From Variovorax sp. V213 (lineage in GTDB: Bacteria > Pseudomonadota > Gammaproteobacteria > Burkholderiales > Burkholderiaceae_C): a stretch of DNA of 64,000 nucleotides. Location of the stretch: assembly GCF_041154455.1 (NCBI RefSeq), contig NZ_AP028664.1:4713001-4777000 (forward strand). Reading direction: 5' to 3'. Below are positions 8,225 through 17,550 of this stretch, piece after piece. Within the stretch, counting starts at the first letter, position 1. Each line of letters starts with the position of its first letter. The translations under genes and the position numbers were made by a program. The notes below the pieces were generated by a model, which worked only from the letters and a program-made list of their open reading frames with translations, was not told where the DNA came from and ran no database searches.

Positions 8225-9703
8225 ATGACCCCCACTCCCCCGCCAGAAGCCGCACTACCGGCCCCGCCCACCCTTGGAACGATGCGCGAACGCTACGGCC
8301 CGCGCTACCGCTGGTACCTGCTGCTTTCGGTCATGGTGGGGGTGATGGCGTCGATCATGTCCTCGACCATCGTCAACGTGGCGATCCCCGGCATGAGCCA
8401 CCATTTCTCGCTCGGCCAGGAACGGGCGCAATGGGTGAGCTCGGGCTTCATGGTGGCCATGACCGTCTCGATGCTGACCACGCCCTGGCTGCTGTCGCGC
8501 TACGGCTACCGGCGCACCTATGCGGGCACCATGGTGCTGCTGCTCGCGGGCGGCATTGCGGGCGGCCTGGCCAACAACTTCTCGCTGGTGCTGCTGGCGC
8601 GCGTGGCCGAAGGGCTGGCGGCGGGCGTGGTGCAGCCCATTCCGGCCATCATCATCCTGCGGGCCTTCGAGCCGCATGAACAGGGGCGCGCCAGCGGCAT
8701 CTTCGGCATGGGCGTGGTGCTGGCGCCGGCCATCGGCCCGAGCATCGGCGGCGTGCTGGTCGACCTGTTCGGCTGGCGCTCGATCTTCTTCATGGTGGTG
8801 CCCTTCTGCCTGGCCTCGCTCTGGCTGGCCTACAAGTTCGTGCCCACCACGGCGCCCGGCGGCGTGGCGGCAACGCGCGGCAATGGGCTCGACTGGCGCG
8901 GCCTGGCGCTGGGCACCGTGGGCACCCTCTGCCTGTTGAACGGGCTGGTCGAACTGCGTGGCGATTCACCGATCCAGGCTGCCCTGCTGCTGGCCGGCGC
9001 GGTGCTGGCTTTTGCCGGCTTCGTCTGGTGGCAGCGCCGGCTCGCGTCCGCCGGCGGCGAACCGCTGATGAACCTGGGGCTCTTCCAGTACCGGCAGTTC
9101 GCCATGGGCAGCGTGGTCGCCTTCATCTACGGCACGGCGCTGTTCGGCTCGACCTACCTGCTGCCCGTGTACATGCAGGTCGGGCTGCAGCTGTCGGCCT
9201 CGCACGTGGGCACCATCCTGCTGCCCGCGGGCATCGTGCTGGCCGTGACCATTGCCGGCGTAGGCCGCTTGGCCGACCGGCAGCCGACGTGGATGCTGGT
9301 GAGCATCGGGCTGATGCTGCTGGCGACTTCCTTCGCGCTGATGATGGTGCTCCGGCTCGACAGCGCGCTCTGGCTGCTGGTGGCGTTTGCCATCATCGGC
9401 CGCATCGGGCTCGGCTTCATCCTGCCTTCGCTCAACCTCGGCTCGATGCGGCCGCTCGCCAAGCCGCTGATCCCGCAGGGCGCCAGCGCCATCAACTTTC
9501 TGCGCATGCTGGGCGGCGCGGCCGGGGTCAGCCTGTGCGCCATCGTGCTCGAGTGGCGCCTGGCGGCGCATGGCGATTCGCTGGCCAATGCCGCAACCAG
9601 CCCCGCGCGGCTGGCGGCCTTCGACGAGGTGTTTGCCATGCTGGCCGGGCTGTGCGCCCTGGCCATCTGCGCGGCGTGGCAACTGCGCCGCCCGCCGCCA
9701 TAA
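8225..9703 (+). CDS. MFS transporter, DHA2 (EmrB/QacA) family drug-type exporter
   Basis: A 492-residue integral membrane protein with many hydrophobic segments, consistent with the 14-helix DHA2 group. The family's motif-C-like region GMGVVLAPAIGPSIGGVLVD is near residue 160. A proton-coupled efflux role is inferred from the family; the substrate is unknown. There is no membrane-fusion partner (EmrA-like) next to it and no adjacent regulator. It is divergent from the metallopeptidase gene. Confidence 0.9.
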   Translation: MTPTPPPEAALPAPPTLGTMRERYGPRYRWYLLLSVMVGVMASIMSSTIVNVAIPGMSHHFSLGQERAQWVSSGFMVAMTVSMLTTPWLLSRYGYRRTYAGTMVLLLAGGIAGGLANNFSLVLLARVAEGLAAGVVQPIPAIIILRAFEPHEQGRASGIFGMGVVLAPAIGPSIGGVLVDLFGWRSIFFMVVPFCLASLWLAYKFVPTTAPGGVAATRGNGLDWRGLALGTVGTLCLLNGLVELRGDSPIQAALLLAGAVLAFAGFVWWQRRLASAGGEPLMNLGLFQYRQFAMGSVVAFIYGTALFGSTYLLPVYMQVGLQLSASHVGTILLPAGIVLAVTIAGVGRLADRQPTWMLVSIGLMLLATSFALMMVLRLDSALWLLVAFAIIGRIGLGFILPSLNLGSMRPLAKPLIPQGASAINFLRMLGGAAGVSLCAIVLEWRLAAHGDSLANAATSPARLAAFDEVFAMLAGLCALAICAAWQLRRPPP

Positions 9704-9784
9704 GGGAAACCACCAAGTAGTACCTAAGCATCCATCGTTTCTAATTGTGAGAATTTGTTAGTTAATGATGGGGATGGGTCTTTG

Positions 9785-10924
9785 ATGCAACGCAGAAATT
9801 TTGTCGCCTCGACGGCGGTTTTCGCAGCGGGCCTGGCCCGTCTCTCGTCCGCGCAGGCCGCCGAGGCGGGGGTGACCGACACCGAAATCGTGCTCGGCAG
9901 TTCGGCCGTCCTGAGCGGACCGCTCGGTTCGCAGATCAAGGTGGTGCACAACGGCGCCGCACTGGCCTTCGATGCCGTCAACGAACAAGGCGGCGTGGGC
10001 GGACGCAAGATCAAGCTGGTGGCGCTGGACGACGAACTGAAGCCCGAGAAAGCGCTGGAAAACTACGGCAAGCTGCTGAACGACCATCGCGTGTTCGCAT
10101 TCTTCGGCTGCGTGGGTTCTGGCACCACGGCCGCCGCGGCCAAGCTGTTGCAGCAAAGCGGCGCACCCAGCGTCGGCGGCTACGGCGTGGGCGACAGCGC
10201 CCGCGAGCGCGTGGCGGGCTCGGCGTACTTCGTGCGCGCCAGCAATGCACGCGAGGCGCAGGCGCTGGTCGAGCATCTGGTCACCATCGGCGTGAACAAG
10301 CTCGCGATTGTCCACCTGGACAACCCCGGCGGCACCGAGGCGGTCAAGCTGATCGAGGCGGCCATGGCCACCCACAAGCTCGCGCCCACGGCCACGGTGT
10401 CGGTCAAGGGCGACGGCTCGACCTCGGCCGCCGCCGGCAAGGCACTGGCGGACGCCCGGCCCCAGGCCGTGCTGATGTACCTGGCCGGCACGGTGGCAGG
10501 CGAGGTGATCAAGTCCACCTACGAGTCCGGCAGCAAGCCGATGTTCTATGGCATGTCGATCGTGCCGGGCGAGGTCACGGCCAAGGTGGTGCAACTGCAG
10601 GCCAGCGGCCTGGCCATCTCGCAGGTCATGCCCTATCCCTGGGGCGAGGTCGAAGTGGTGACACGCGACTATCGCCGGCTGGCCGAACGCGCGCAGGTGC
10701 CGGTGGGCTACGGCAGCTTCGAGGGCTACCTCAACGGCCTGGTGATGATCGAGGCGCTCAAGCGCACCGGCCGCGACCTGACGCGCGCCCGCCTGCATGC
10801 CACGCTGCGCGCGTTCAAGCTGCGCCTGGCCGGCATGGACATCGATTTCTCGACCGGCGCCACCACCGGCTCGCGCTTCATCGAAATGGTGCGCGTCACG
10901 CCCGAAGGCCGCTTCGTGCGCTGA
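9785..10924 (+). CDS. ABC transporter substrate-binding protein, branched-chain amino acid type
   Basis: A 379-residue type-I periplasmic binding protein (Peripla_BP_6, LivJ-like). The N-terminus MQRRNFVASTAVFAAG carries a twin-arginine-like RRxF sequence before a hydrophobic stretch and an AQA-like cleavage site, so Tat or Sec export to the periplasm is likely. No permease or ATPase genes are adjacent, so it is an orphan that must use components elsewhere or act as a sensor. The 80 bases upstream are unusually AT-rich for this genome and probably hold its promoter. An earlier in-frame TTG at 9755 gives no better N-terminus. Confidence 0.87.
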   Translation: MQRRNFVASTAVFAAGLARLSSAQAAEAGVTDTEIVLGSSAVLSGPLGSQIKVVHNGAALAFDAVNEQGGVGGRKIKLVALDDELKPEKALENYGKLLNDHRVFAFFGCVGSGTTAAAAKLLQQSGAPSVGGYGVGDSARERVAGSAYFVRASNAREAQALVEHLVTIGVNKLAIVHLDNPGGTEAVKLIEAAMATHKLAPTATVSVKGDGSTSAAAGKALADARPQAVLMYLAGTVAGEVIKSTYESGSKPMFYGMSIVPGEVTAKVVQLQASGLAISQVMPYPWGEVEVVTRDYRRLAERAQVPVGYGSFEGYLNGLVMIEALKRTGRDLTRARLHATLRAFKLRLAGMDIDFSTGATTGSRFIEMVRVTPEGRFVR

Positions 10925-10974
10925 GCGGGTGGCCGGGTTCGCCGGGCGGCTGGCACACGCGCTTTAATAGCGTC

Positions 10975-11742
10975 ATGTGCCAACTGCTTGGAATGAACTG
11001 CAACACGCCCACGGACGTGACCTTCAGCTTTACGGGGTTCGCCCAGCGTGGGGGCCGCACCGACCACCACGCCGACGGCTGGGGCATCGCGTTCTTCGAG
11101 GACCGGGGGCTGCGCCACTTCGTCGACCACATGCCGGCGAGCGAGTCGCCGGTGGCCGAGCTGATCCGGCGCTACCCCATCCAGAGCCGCAACGTCATTG
11201 CGCATATCCGCAAGGCGACGCAGGGCGCCATCAACCTGCAGAACTGCCACCCCTTCGTGCGCGAGCTGTGGGGCCGCTACTGGGTATTTGCCCACAACGG
11301 CGACCTGAAGGACTTTCGTCCGCGCCTGCACGGCAACTTCCACCCGGTGGGCAACACCGACAGCGAGCACGCCTTCTGCTGGCTGATGCAGGAACTGGCC
11401 AAGTCGCATGTGGGCGTGCCCAGCATCGAGGAGCTCACGCTCACGCTGCGCGAACTGGCACCGCAGCTTGCGGGCCACGGCACCTTCAACTTCATGCTGT
11501 CGAACGGCCAGGCGCTCTGGGCCCACGCTTCGACCCACCTCTGGTATGTGGAGCGCCGCCATCCGTTCGTGACGGCGCAGCTGTCCGACGAAGACCTGGA
11601 GATCGATTTTGCCCAGCACACCACGCCCAACGACCGCGTGGCGGTGGTCGTGACCGCGCCGCTCACCACCAACGAAAGCTGGACCGCTTTCGCGCCCGGC
11701 GAATTGCACGTGTTCGTGGACGGCCAGCTGGCGCCGTTCTGA
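10975..11742 (+). CDS. Class II glutamine amidotransferase (YafJ-like)
   Basis: A 255-residue protein beginning MCQLLGMN. Cys2 would become the N-terminal nucleophile of an Ntn-type glutamine amidotransferase after Met removal. Conserved Ntn blocks follow: RGGRTDHHADGWGIAFF near residue 25 and the FAHNGDL motif near 103. No synthetase domain is fused or adjacent, so the ammonia acceptor is unknown, as for YafJ proteins generally. It converges with gshB, with 14 bases between stops. Confidence 0.88.
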   Translation: MCQLLGMNCNTPTDVTFSFTGFAQRGGRTDHHADGWGIAFFEDRGLRHFVDHMPASESPVAELIRRYPIQSRNVIAHIRKATQGAINLQNCHPFVRELWGRYWVFAHNGDLKDFRPRLHGNFHPVGNTDSEHAFCWLMQELAKSHVGVPSIEELTLTLRELAPQLAGHGTFNFMLSNGQALWAHASTHLWYVERRHPFVTAQLSDEDLEIDFAQHTTPNDRVAVVVTAPLTTNESWTAFAPGELHVFVDGQLAPF

Positions 11743-11756
11743 ACCGAGCCGGAGTT

Positions 11757-12710
11757 TCAGGCCCCGGACAGGTGCGCCTCGAGCGCATCGATGAACATCG
11801 CCGGCACGTCGAAGCCGGTCTGTTCGGTGATCTCCTGGAAGCAGGTCGGGCTGGTCACGTTGATCTCGGTCACGCAGTCGCCGATCACGTCGAGCCCGAT
11901 CAGGAGCAGGCCGCGCGGCGCGAGGGCCCGGCCCACGGTTTCCGCGATCTCGCGGTTGCGCGCGGTGAGCGGCTGCGCCACGCCCTTGCCACCAGCGGCG
12001 AGGTTGCCGCGCACTTCGGAGCCCTGCGGAATGCGCGCCAGCACGAACGGCGCCGGTTCGCCCGCGATGATCAAAATGCGCTTGTCGCCCTGCACGATGT
12101 CGGGCACGAAGCGCTGCACCATGATGGTTTCGGCGCCGTTCTTGTTGAGCGTCTCGACGATGGAGCCGAGGTTCAGCCCGTCCTGCCGGACGCGGAAAAT
12201 GCCCATGCCGCCCATGCCGTCGAGCGGCTTCAGGATGATGTCGCCGTGCTCGGCGTGGAAGTCGCGCACGGCCTGGGCGCTGCGCGTGACCAGCGTGGGC
12301 GTGGTGAACTGCGGAAACTCCATGATTGCGAGCTTCTCGGGATGGTCGCGCAGCGAGCGCGGCTTGTTGACCACGCGCGCGCCTTCGCGCTCGGCCTGTT
12401 CGAGCAGGTGGGTGGCGTAGATGTACTCGGCGTCGAAGGGCGGGTCCTTGCGCATCAGCACCGCGTCGAAGTCTTTCAGCGCCTTCGATTCGCGGATGTC
12501 CTCGCGGTACCAGGCCTTGCTGTCTCCGGTGAGCGTGATCTGCTGCACATTGGCCGTCACCACGCCGCCCGACACCCACTGCAGGTCTTCCGGCAGGCAG
12601 GCCGCGATGCGGTGCCCGCGGCGCTGCGCCTCGCGCATCATCGAGAACGTGGTGTCCTTGTAGATCTTGAAGTGGTCGAGCGGATCGGCGACGAAGAGAA
12701 TGTTTTTCAT
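11757..12710 (-). CDS. gshB: Glutathione synthetase
   Basis: A 317-residue ATP-grasp enzyme of standard length. It joins glycine to gamma-glutamylcysteine in the cytoplasm. The N-terminal domain (MKNILFVADPLDHFKIYKDTTFSM) and the glycine-rich ATP loop KPLDGMGGMGIFRV near residue 158 are typical. Its ATG overlaps the stop of the upstream BenE-type transporter gene (ATGA), implying translational coupling. gshA, the partner in the pathway, lies about 5 kb away at 17551-18858 rather than adjacent. Confidence 0.95.
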   Translation of the reverse strand: MKNILFVADPLDHFKIYKDTTFSMMREAQRRGHRIAACLPEDLQWVSGGVVTANVQQITLTGDSKAWYREDIRESKALKDFDAVLMRKDPPFDAEYIYATHLLEQAEREGARVVNKPRSLRDHPEKLAIMEFPQFTTPTLVTRSAQAVRDFHAEHGDIILKPLDGMGGMGIFRVRQDGLNLGSIVETLNKNGAETIMVQRFVPDIVQGDKRILIIAGEPAPFVLARIPQGSEVRGNLAAGGKGVAQPLTARNREIAETVGRALAPRGLLLIGLDVIGDCVTEINVTSPTCFQEITEQTGFDVPAMFIDALEAHLSGA

Positions 12711-13969
12711 CTGGGAGTCTTTCCGGCGCCGGGTGCGGCCGCCATGTTGATGTCTGGCGCGATGTTGCCGGAAGCGGCGATGCCCTTGCCGGCGGAGGCC
12801 TTTGTGCGCCCGACCTGCTGCACCGCGAGTGCCAGCGCGCCGGCCACCACGCCCCAGAAGGCCGAGCCGATGCCCGCGATGGCCACGCCCGAGAGCGTGA
12901 CCAGGAAGGTGATGATCGCGGCCTCGCGGTGCGGCTCGTCGCGCAGCGCCGCGGCCAACCCGCCGCCGATGGTGCCGAGCAGCGCCAGGCCGGCGATGGC
13001 GGCGACCAGCTCCTTCGGAAAGGCCGTGAGCAGCCCGGTCACGGCCGCGCCGAACAGGCCGATCACCACGTAGATGGCGCCGCAGCTCACGGCCGCCGTG
13101 TAGCGGCGCGCCGGGTCTTCATGCGCCTCGCGGCCCATGCAGATGGCGGCGGTGATCGCGCTCAGGTTCAAGGCAAAGGCGCCGAAAGGCGCGAGCGCCA
13201 GCGTCGCAAGCCCGCTGATGGTGATGAGCTTGCTGATGGGCAAGTCGCCATAGCCCGCGGCGCGGATCGCGGCCACGCCCGGCAGGTTCTGCGACGCCAT
13301 GGTCACGATGAAGAGCGGCAAGGCCAGGCTGACGATGGCCTGCCAGCTGAACACCGGCATGCTGAACACGGGCCAGGTGAGCGAGAAGTGCACCGCCGAC
13401 CAGGCGAGCTCGCCGCGCGACGCCACGAAGACGATGCCGGCCAGCAAGGTGAGCGGCACCGCATAGCGCGGCAGCAGCCGCTTTACGACCAGATAGGTGC
13501 CGAGCATCAGCAGCACCAGCGGCAGCGCCGTCTTTGCGGCCATGAACGCCTCGAGCCCGAAACGTGCGAGCACCCCGGCCAGCAGGGCGGAAGCAAGGGC
13601 CATCGGGATCTTGTTCATCACGCGCTCGAACCAGCCCGTGGCTCCGGCCAGCACGATCAGCGCGGCGCAGACGATGAAGGCTCCCACCGCCTCGCCCATG
13701 CCGTAGCCCATTCCCGCAACGCCCAGCACCGCGGCGCCCGGAGTGCTCCAGGCGAACATCACAGGCTTGCGCCACCACAGCGAAGAAAGCACCGAGGTGA
13801 GGCCCATGCCGATACCCAGCGCCCACATCCACGAGGCCGCCACTTCCGGCGTGGCGCCGAAGGCCTGGGCGGCATGGAACACGATGGCCACCGAGCTCGT
13901 GAAGCCCACGAGCACCGCGACAAAGCCTGCGGTGAAGGCCGAGAGGCTCAGATCCTTGAAAAAATGCAT
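12707..13969 (-). CDS. benE: BenE-family transporter (benzoate/H+ symporter type)
   Basis: A 420-residue membrane protein with about 12 hydrophobic segments matching the BenE family: N-terminal LSAFTAGFVAVLVGFTSSVAIVF, internal LPGVAAIRAAGY, and FGAFALNLSAITAAICMGREAHEDPARR. Benzoate uptake is the textbook role, but no benzoate-degradation genes are nearby, so the substrate is unproven. It overlaps gshB by four bases. The ATG at 13969 gives a full-length N-terminus. Confidence 0.87.
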   Translation of the reverse strand: MHFFKDLSLSAFTAGFVAVLVGFTSSVAIVFHAAQAFGATPEVAASWMWALGIGMGLTSVLSSLWWRKPVMFAWSTPGAAVLGVAGMGYGMGEAVGAFIVCAALIVLAGATGWFERVMNKIPMALASALLAGVLARFGLEAFMAAKTALPLVLLMLGTYLVVKRLLPRYAVPLTLLAGIVFVASRGELAWSAVHFSLTWPVFSMPVFSWQAIVSLALPLFIVTMASQNLPGVAAIRAAGYGDLPISKLITISGLATLALAPFGAFALNLSAITAAICMGREAHEDPARRYTAAVSCGAIYVVIGLFGAAVTGLLTAFPKELVAAIAGLALLGTIGGGLAAALRDEPHREAAIITFLVTLSGVAIAGIGSAFWGVVAGALALAVQQVGRTKASAGKGIAASGNIAPDINMAAAPGAGKTPR

Positions 13970-14085
13970 CGGGCGATTGTGCCGGGGCCGACGGGACCGC
14001 AGCGCCGGCCATTCGGCGCAGGATTTGCTATGGCACCCTCATGCCTTCCGCCATGCACTGCCGTGGCCCCCATGCTGGAGAACCC

Positions 14086-14526
14086 ATGGATACGCCTGCC
14101 TCGCGCGCTGCGCCCACATTGCCGGTCCCTTCCACGCCCGCCGAAGTGGTCGACGAATTCCTTCGCCTGGTGATGATTCCCGACCCGCCATCGGCCTCGC
14201 GCTTCACTGCGCCAGGCATCCGCATCCGCTTCACCGGGAACCGCGAAATGCATGCGCCCGGCGACACCTCGGTCTTCAATGCAAAGCGCTACGCATGGGT
14301 GAAGAAGAAGATCGAACGCACGGAGGTGGTGGCCGGCGGCACGCCCGAGGAAACAGTGGTCTACAGCCTCGGCACGCTCTACGGTGCCTGGCCCGACGGC
14401 ACCGCCTTCGAGGGCAACCGCTATGTCGACCGCTACGTGGTGCGCCACGGGCTCATCACCCAGATGGACGTGTGGAACGACAGCGCCGAATGGCTGCTGG
14501 TGCGCGCCGGGCTGGCGGTGCTGTGA
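14086..14526 (+). CDS. NTF2-like / SnoaL-like protein
   Basis: A 146-residue protein with the cone-shaped NTF2-like pattern: N-terminal helix VDEFLRLVMIPD, then strands ending VRHGLITQMDVWNDSAEWLL. The fold hosts isomerases, dehydratases and ligand binders; function here is unknown. The ATG at 14086 has GGAG just upstream and is preferred over an in-frame ATG at 14041. It lies 10 bases before a polysaccharide-deacetylase-type gene, so the two are probably co-transcribed and may act on one substrate. Confidence 0.8.
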   Translation: MDTPASRAAPTLPVPSTPAEVVDEFLRLVMIPDPPSASRFTAPGIRIRFTGNREMHAPGDTSVFNAKRYAWVKKKIERTEVVAGGTPEETVVYSLGTLYGAWPDGTAFEGNRYVDRYVVRHGLITQMDVWNDSAEWLLVRAGLAVL

Positions 14527-14536
14527 GGCACGGCAC

Positions 14537-15460
14537 ATGACGGCACGCTGGCCCGACCTGCTGCCCACGCACGGCCGCTTCGACTACAGCCCCATCACGC
14601 GGCGGCCCGACTACGCATGGCCGAACGGCACACGGCTGGCTGTGTACCTGGGCTTCAACATCGAGCATTTCGCGTTCGGCGACGGCTTGGGCGCATGCAT
14701 CGGCCCGGCCTCGCCCCAGCCCGACGTGCTGAACCACGGCTGGCGCGAATACGGCAACCGGGTGGGCGCGTGGCGCTGCCTCGAGCTGTTCGATGCGCTG
14801 GCGCTGCCGACGGGCGCGCTCATCAACACCGCGCTGTACGACCATTGCCCGGAACTGGTGCAGGCCTGCGTCGCACGCGGCGACGAACTGATCGGCCACG
14901 GCCACAGCAACGCGGAACGCCAGGGCGCATGGGACGAAGCGCAAGAGCGCGCGCTGCTCCTGCGTTGCCGCGAACGCATGCAGAAAGAAAGCGGCCAGGT
15001 GCCTGCCGGATGGTTGTCGCCATGGATATCGGAAAGCGCGGTCACGTCCGACCTGCTGGCCGAAACCGGCTACGGCTACACGCTCAACTGGTGCCATGAC
15101 GACCAGCCGGTGCGCATGCGCACACGGGGTGGCGGCTCGATCTGGTCGGTCCCCTATCCGCAGGAGCTCAACGACATTCCGATGGTCGTGGGCCGCTTGA
15201 TGGACGCGAAGGACTTCAGCGCGATGGTGGTCGACAACTTCGACGAGATGCTCGAGCAGTCACGCGCGCAGCCGCTGGTGATGGGGCTCGCGTTGCATCC
15301 CTACATCGTGGGCCAGCCTTACCGTCTGCGCCATCTGCGCACGGCGCTCGCGCACATCGCGCGTGCCCGCGATCGCGGCGACATCTGGGTCACCACGCCG
15401 GGCGCCATCGCATCGCACATGCAGCAGCTGGCGGCGGATCGGCCCGCCGACTTTGCATGA
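14537..15460 (+). CDS. Polysaccharide deacetylase family protein (PuuE/allantoinase-like)
   Basis: A 307-residue NodB-fold (CE4) protein without signal peptide. Conserved pieces include YLGFNIEHFAFG near residue 35, GHGHSNAER near 117 in place of the usual HxxxH motif, and ALHPYIVGQPYRLRHL near 250. Cytoplasmic members of this branch include PuuE-type hydrolases acting on cyclic amides, so a small-molecule hydrolase is more likely than a sugar deacetylase. It is paired with the NTF2-like gene upstream and converges with kup. Confidence 0.82.
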   Translation: MTARWPDLLPTHGRFDYSPITRRPDYAWPNGTRLAVYLGFNIEHFAFGDGLGACIGPASPQPDVLNHGWREYGNRVGAWRCLELFDALALPTGALINTALYDHCPELVQACVARGDELIGHGHSNAERQGAWDEAQERALLLRCRERMQKESGQVPAGWLSPWISESAVTSDLLAETGYGYTLNWCHDDQPVRMRTRGGGSIWSVPYPQELNDIPMVVGRLMDAKDFSAMVVDNFDEMLEQSRAQPLVMGLALHPYIVGQPYRLRHLRTALAHIARARDRGDIWVTTPGAIASHMQQLAADRPADFA

Positions 15461-15498
15461 GGAATGCGGTACGCCCGAACACGGCGGCGGCACAACCC

Positions 15499-17400
15499 TC
15501 AGATCTCGATCTTCGACCCGAGCTCGACCACGGCGTTGTTCGGCAACCCGAGGAATGCCGCCGCGCCGCTCGCGTTGTGGTGCATCTGCGCGAACAGCTT
15601 TTCGCGCCACGGCGCCATGCCGCTGCCCAGCGTGGGAATGACGACGTCGCGCGAGAGGAAGTAGCTCGTCGTCATCGGCTCCAGCTGGCAGCCGCGCATG
15701 CGTGCGTTGTCGAGGGCACGCGGCAGGTCGACGTCGTTCTTGAAGCCGTAGTGCACCATGACCTGCCAGCAATGGTGGCCGAGCGCCTCGATCTCGATGC
15801 GCTTGTTCATCGGGATCCAGGGCACTTCGTGGTTGCGCACCGTGACGAAGAGGTTCTGCTCGTGCAGCACCTTGTTGTGCTTCAGGTTGTGCAGCAGCGC
15901 ATTGGGCACCACGCCCGGTTCGGCGGTGAGGAACACCGCGGTGCCGTCCACGCGCGCGGGCGGGTTCTCGAACACCGAATCGAGGAAGGCCTGCAGTTCG
16001 ATGGCATCGGCGCGCTGCACCTCGCCCATCAGGCGACGGCCTTCTTTCCAGGTGATCATCAGTGTGAACACGGCGCCGCCGATCAGCAGCGGGAACCAGC
16101 CGCCCTCGAACAGTTTGAGCAGGTTCGAGGCGAAGAACAGGAAGTCGACCACGAAGAAGGCCGCGGTCGATGCAATGCACAGCGCCAGCGGCAGCTTCCA
16201 GGCGTAGCGGATCACGAAGAAGGTCAGCACCGTGGTGATGAGCATGTCGGTGGTCACCGCGATGCCGTACGCGGCGGCCAGGCTGCTCGACGAGCGGAAC
16301 ATGACGACCGCGAGCACGATGGCCACGAACAGGCCCCAGTTGACCAGCGGAATGTAGATCTGGCCCGCCGTGCGCACGCTGGTGTGCTCGATGTTCAGGC
16401 GCGGCAGGTAGCCCAACTGGATGACCTGGCGCGTGACGCTGAAGGCGCCGGTGATCAGCGCCTGGGAGGCGATGACCGTGGCCGCCGTGGCCAGCAGCAC
16501 CAGCGGAACGAGCGCCCATTCGGGCGCCATCATGAAGAAGGGGTTCTTCACGGCCTCGGGGTTCTCGAGCAGCAACGCGCCCTGGCCGAAGTAGTTGAGC
16601 GTGAGCGCCGGCATCACGACCGTGAACCAGGCCACGCGGATCGGCCGCTTGCCGAAATGCCCCAGGTCGGCATACAGCGCCTCGGCACCCGTCACGCACA
16701 GCACCGTGGCGCCCAGCAGGATGAAGCTGGTGCCCGGGTTCTGCCACATGAACTTCAGCGCGAACCAGGGGTTCAGCGCCTTGAGGATTTCAGGGTGGTG
16801 GACGATCTGCGACACGCCGAGCACCGCAATCGCCAGGAACCACGCCAGGGTGATGGGCCCGAAGAACTTGCCGATGCCCGCGGTGCCGCGCTTTTGCACC
16901 ACGAAGAGGCAGAACAGCACCACCAGCGTGACCGGCACCACGTAGTGCTTGAAATGGGGCGATATCACTTCGAGGCCTTCGACCGCGGAAAGCACCGAAA
17001 TCGCCGGCGTGATGACGCCATCGCCATAGAACAGCGAAGTACCGAAGATGCCGACCAGCAGCAGCACATGGCGCAGCTTGGGCTTGTCGGCCACCGCCCG
17101 CGAGGCCAGCGCGAGCATGGCGACCAGGCCGCCCTCGCCTTCATTGTCGGCCCGCAGCACCAGCACCACGTACTTGATCGACACGATGACGGTGAGCGTC
17201 CAGAAGAACATCGAAAGGATGCCGTAGACGTTTTCGACAGTGAACGGCACGTGGCCGTGGCCGAACACTTCCTTGACGGCATACAGCACGCTGGTGCCGA
17301 TGTCGCCGTAGACGACACCGATGGCGCCGATGATCAAGGCGGCGGCGGAAGTAGATTTGGGAGGTGACACGAAGTCGATGGGAAAAAGGGCAGGCTGCAC
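15499..17400 (-). CDS. kup: Potassium transporter Kup
   Basis: A 633-residue K+/H+ symporter of the KUP/HAK/KT family, the standard length. The family signature GAIGVVYGDIGTSVLYAVKE is near residue 26, with GDGVITPAISVLSAVEGLE near residue 127. About 12 transmembrane segments fill the first two thirds and a cytoplasmic tail follows. It lies 150 bases downstream of gshA on the same strand and may be co-transcribed. It converges with the deacetylase-type gene. Confidence 0.95.
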   Translation of the reverse strand: MQPALFPIDFVSPPKSTSAAALIIGAIGVVYGDIGTSVLYAVKEVFGHGHVPFTVENVYGILSMFFWTLTVIVSIKYVVLVLRADNEGEGGLVAMLALASRAVADKPKLRHVLLLVGIFGTSLFYGDGVITPAISVLSAVEGLEVISPHFKHYVVPVTLVVLFCLFVVQKRGTAGIGKFFGPITLAWFLAIAVLGVSQIVHHPEILKALNPWFALKFMWQNPGTSFILLGATVLCVTGAEALYADLGHFGKRPIRVAWFTVVMPALTLNYFGQGALLLENPEAVKNPFFMMAPEWALVPLVLLATAATVIASQALITGAFSVTRQVIQLGYLPRLNIEHTSVRTAGQIYIPLVNWGLFVAIVLAVVMFRSSSSLAAAYGIAVTTDMLITTVLTFFVIRYAWKLPLALCIASTAAFFVVDFLFFASNLLKLFEGGWFPLLIGGAVFTLMITWKEGRRLMGEVQRADAIELQAFLDSVFENPPARVDGTAVFLTAEPGVVPNALLHNLKHNKVLHEQNLFVTVRNHEVPWIPMNKRIEIEALGHHCWQVMVHYGFKNDVDLPRALDNARMRGCQLEPMTTSYFLSRDVVIPTLGSGMAPWREKLFAQMHHNASGAAAFLGLPNNAVVELGSKIEI

Positions 17401-17550
17401 GCGCGTAACCGAACGTCACGCGCACCGGAATGCGGCAGCGGTGGAATCAATCTCCAGTCGCCGCGCACATCCCTTCCGCCCTTTTGTTTCCTTTGCTGTG
17501 GGGCCGCTATTTTGCCGCCGACCGTCGCCGCCGCAAGCCGCCCCGGAAAA

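Noticed and set aside
15457..17367. 636-codon plus-strand frame opposite kup
   Set aside because: Antisense to kup, rich in His, Glu, Asp, Arg and Gln, with no hydrophobic core or motif.
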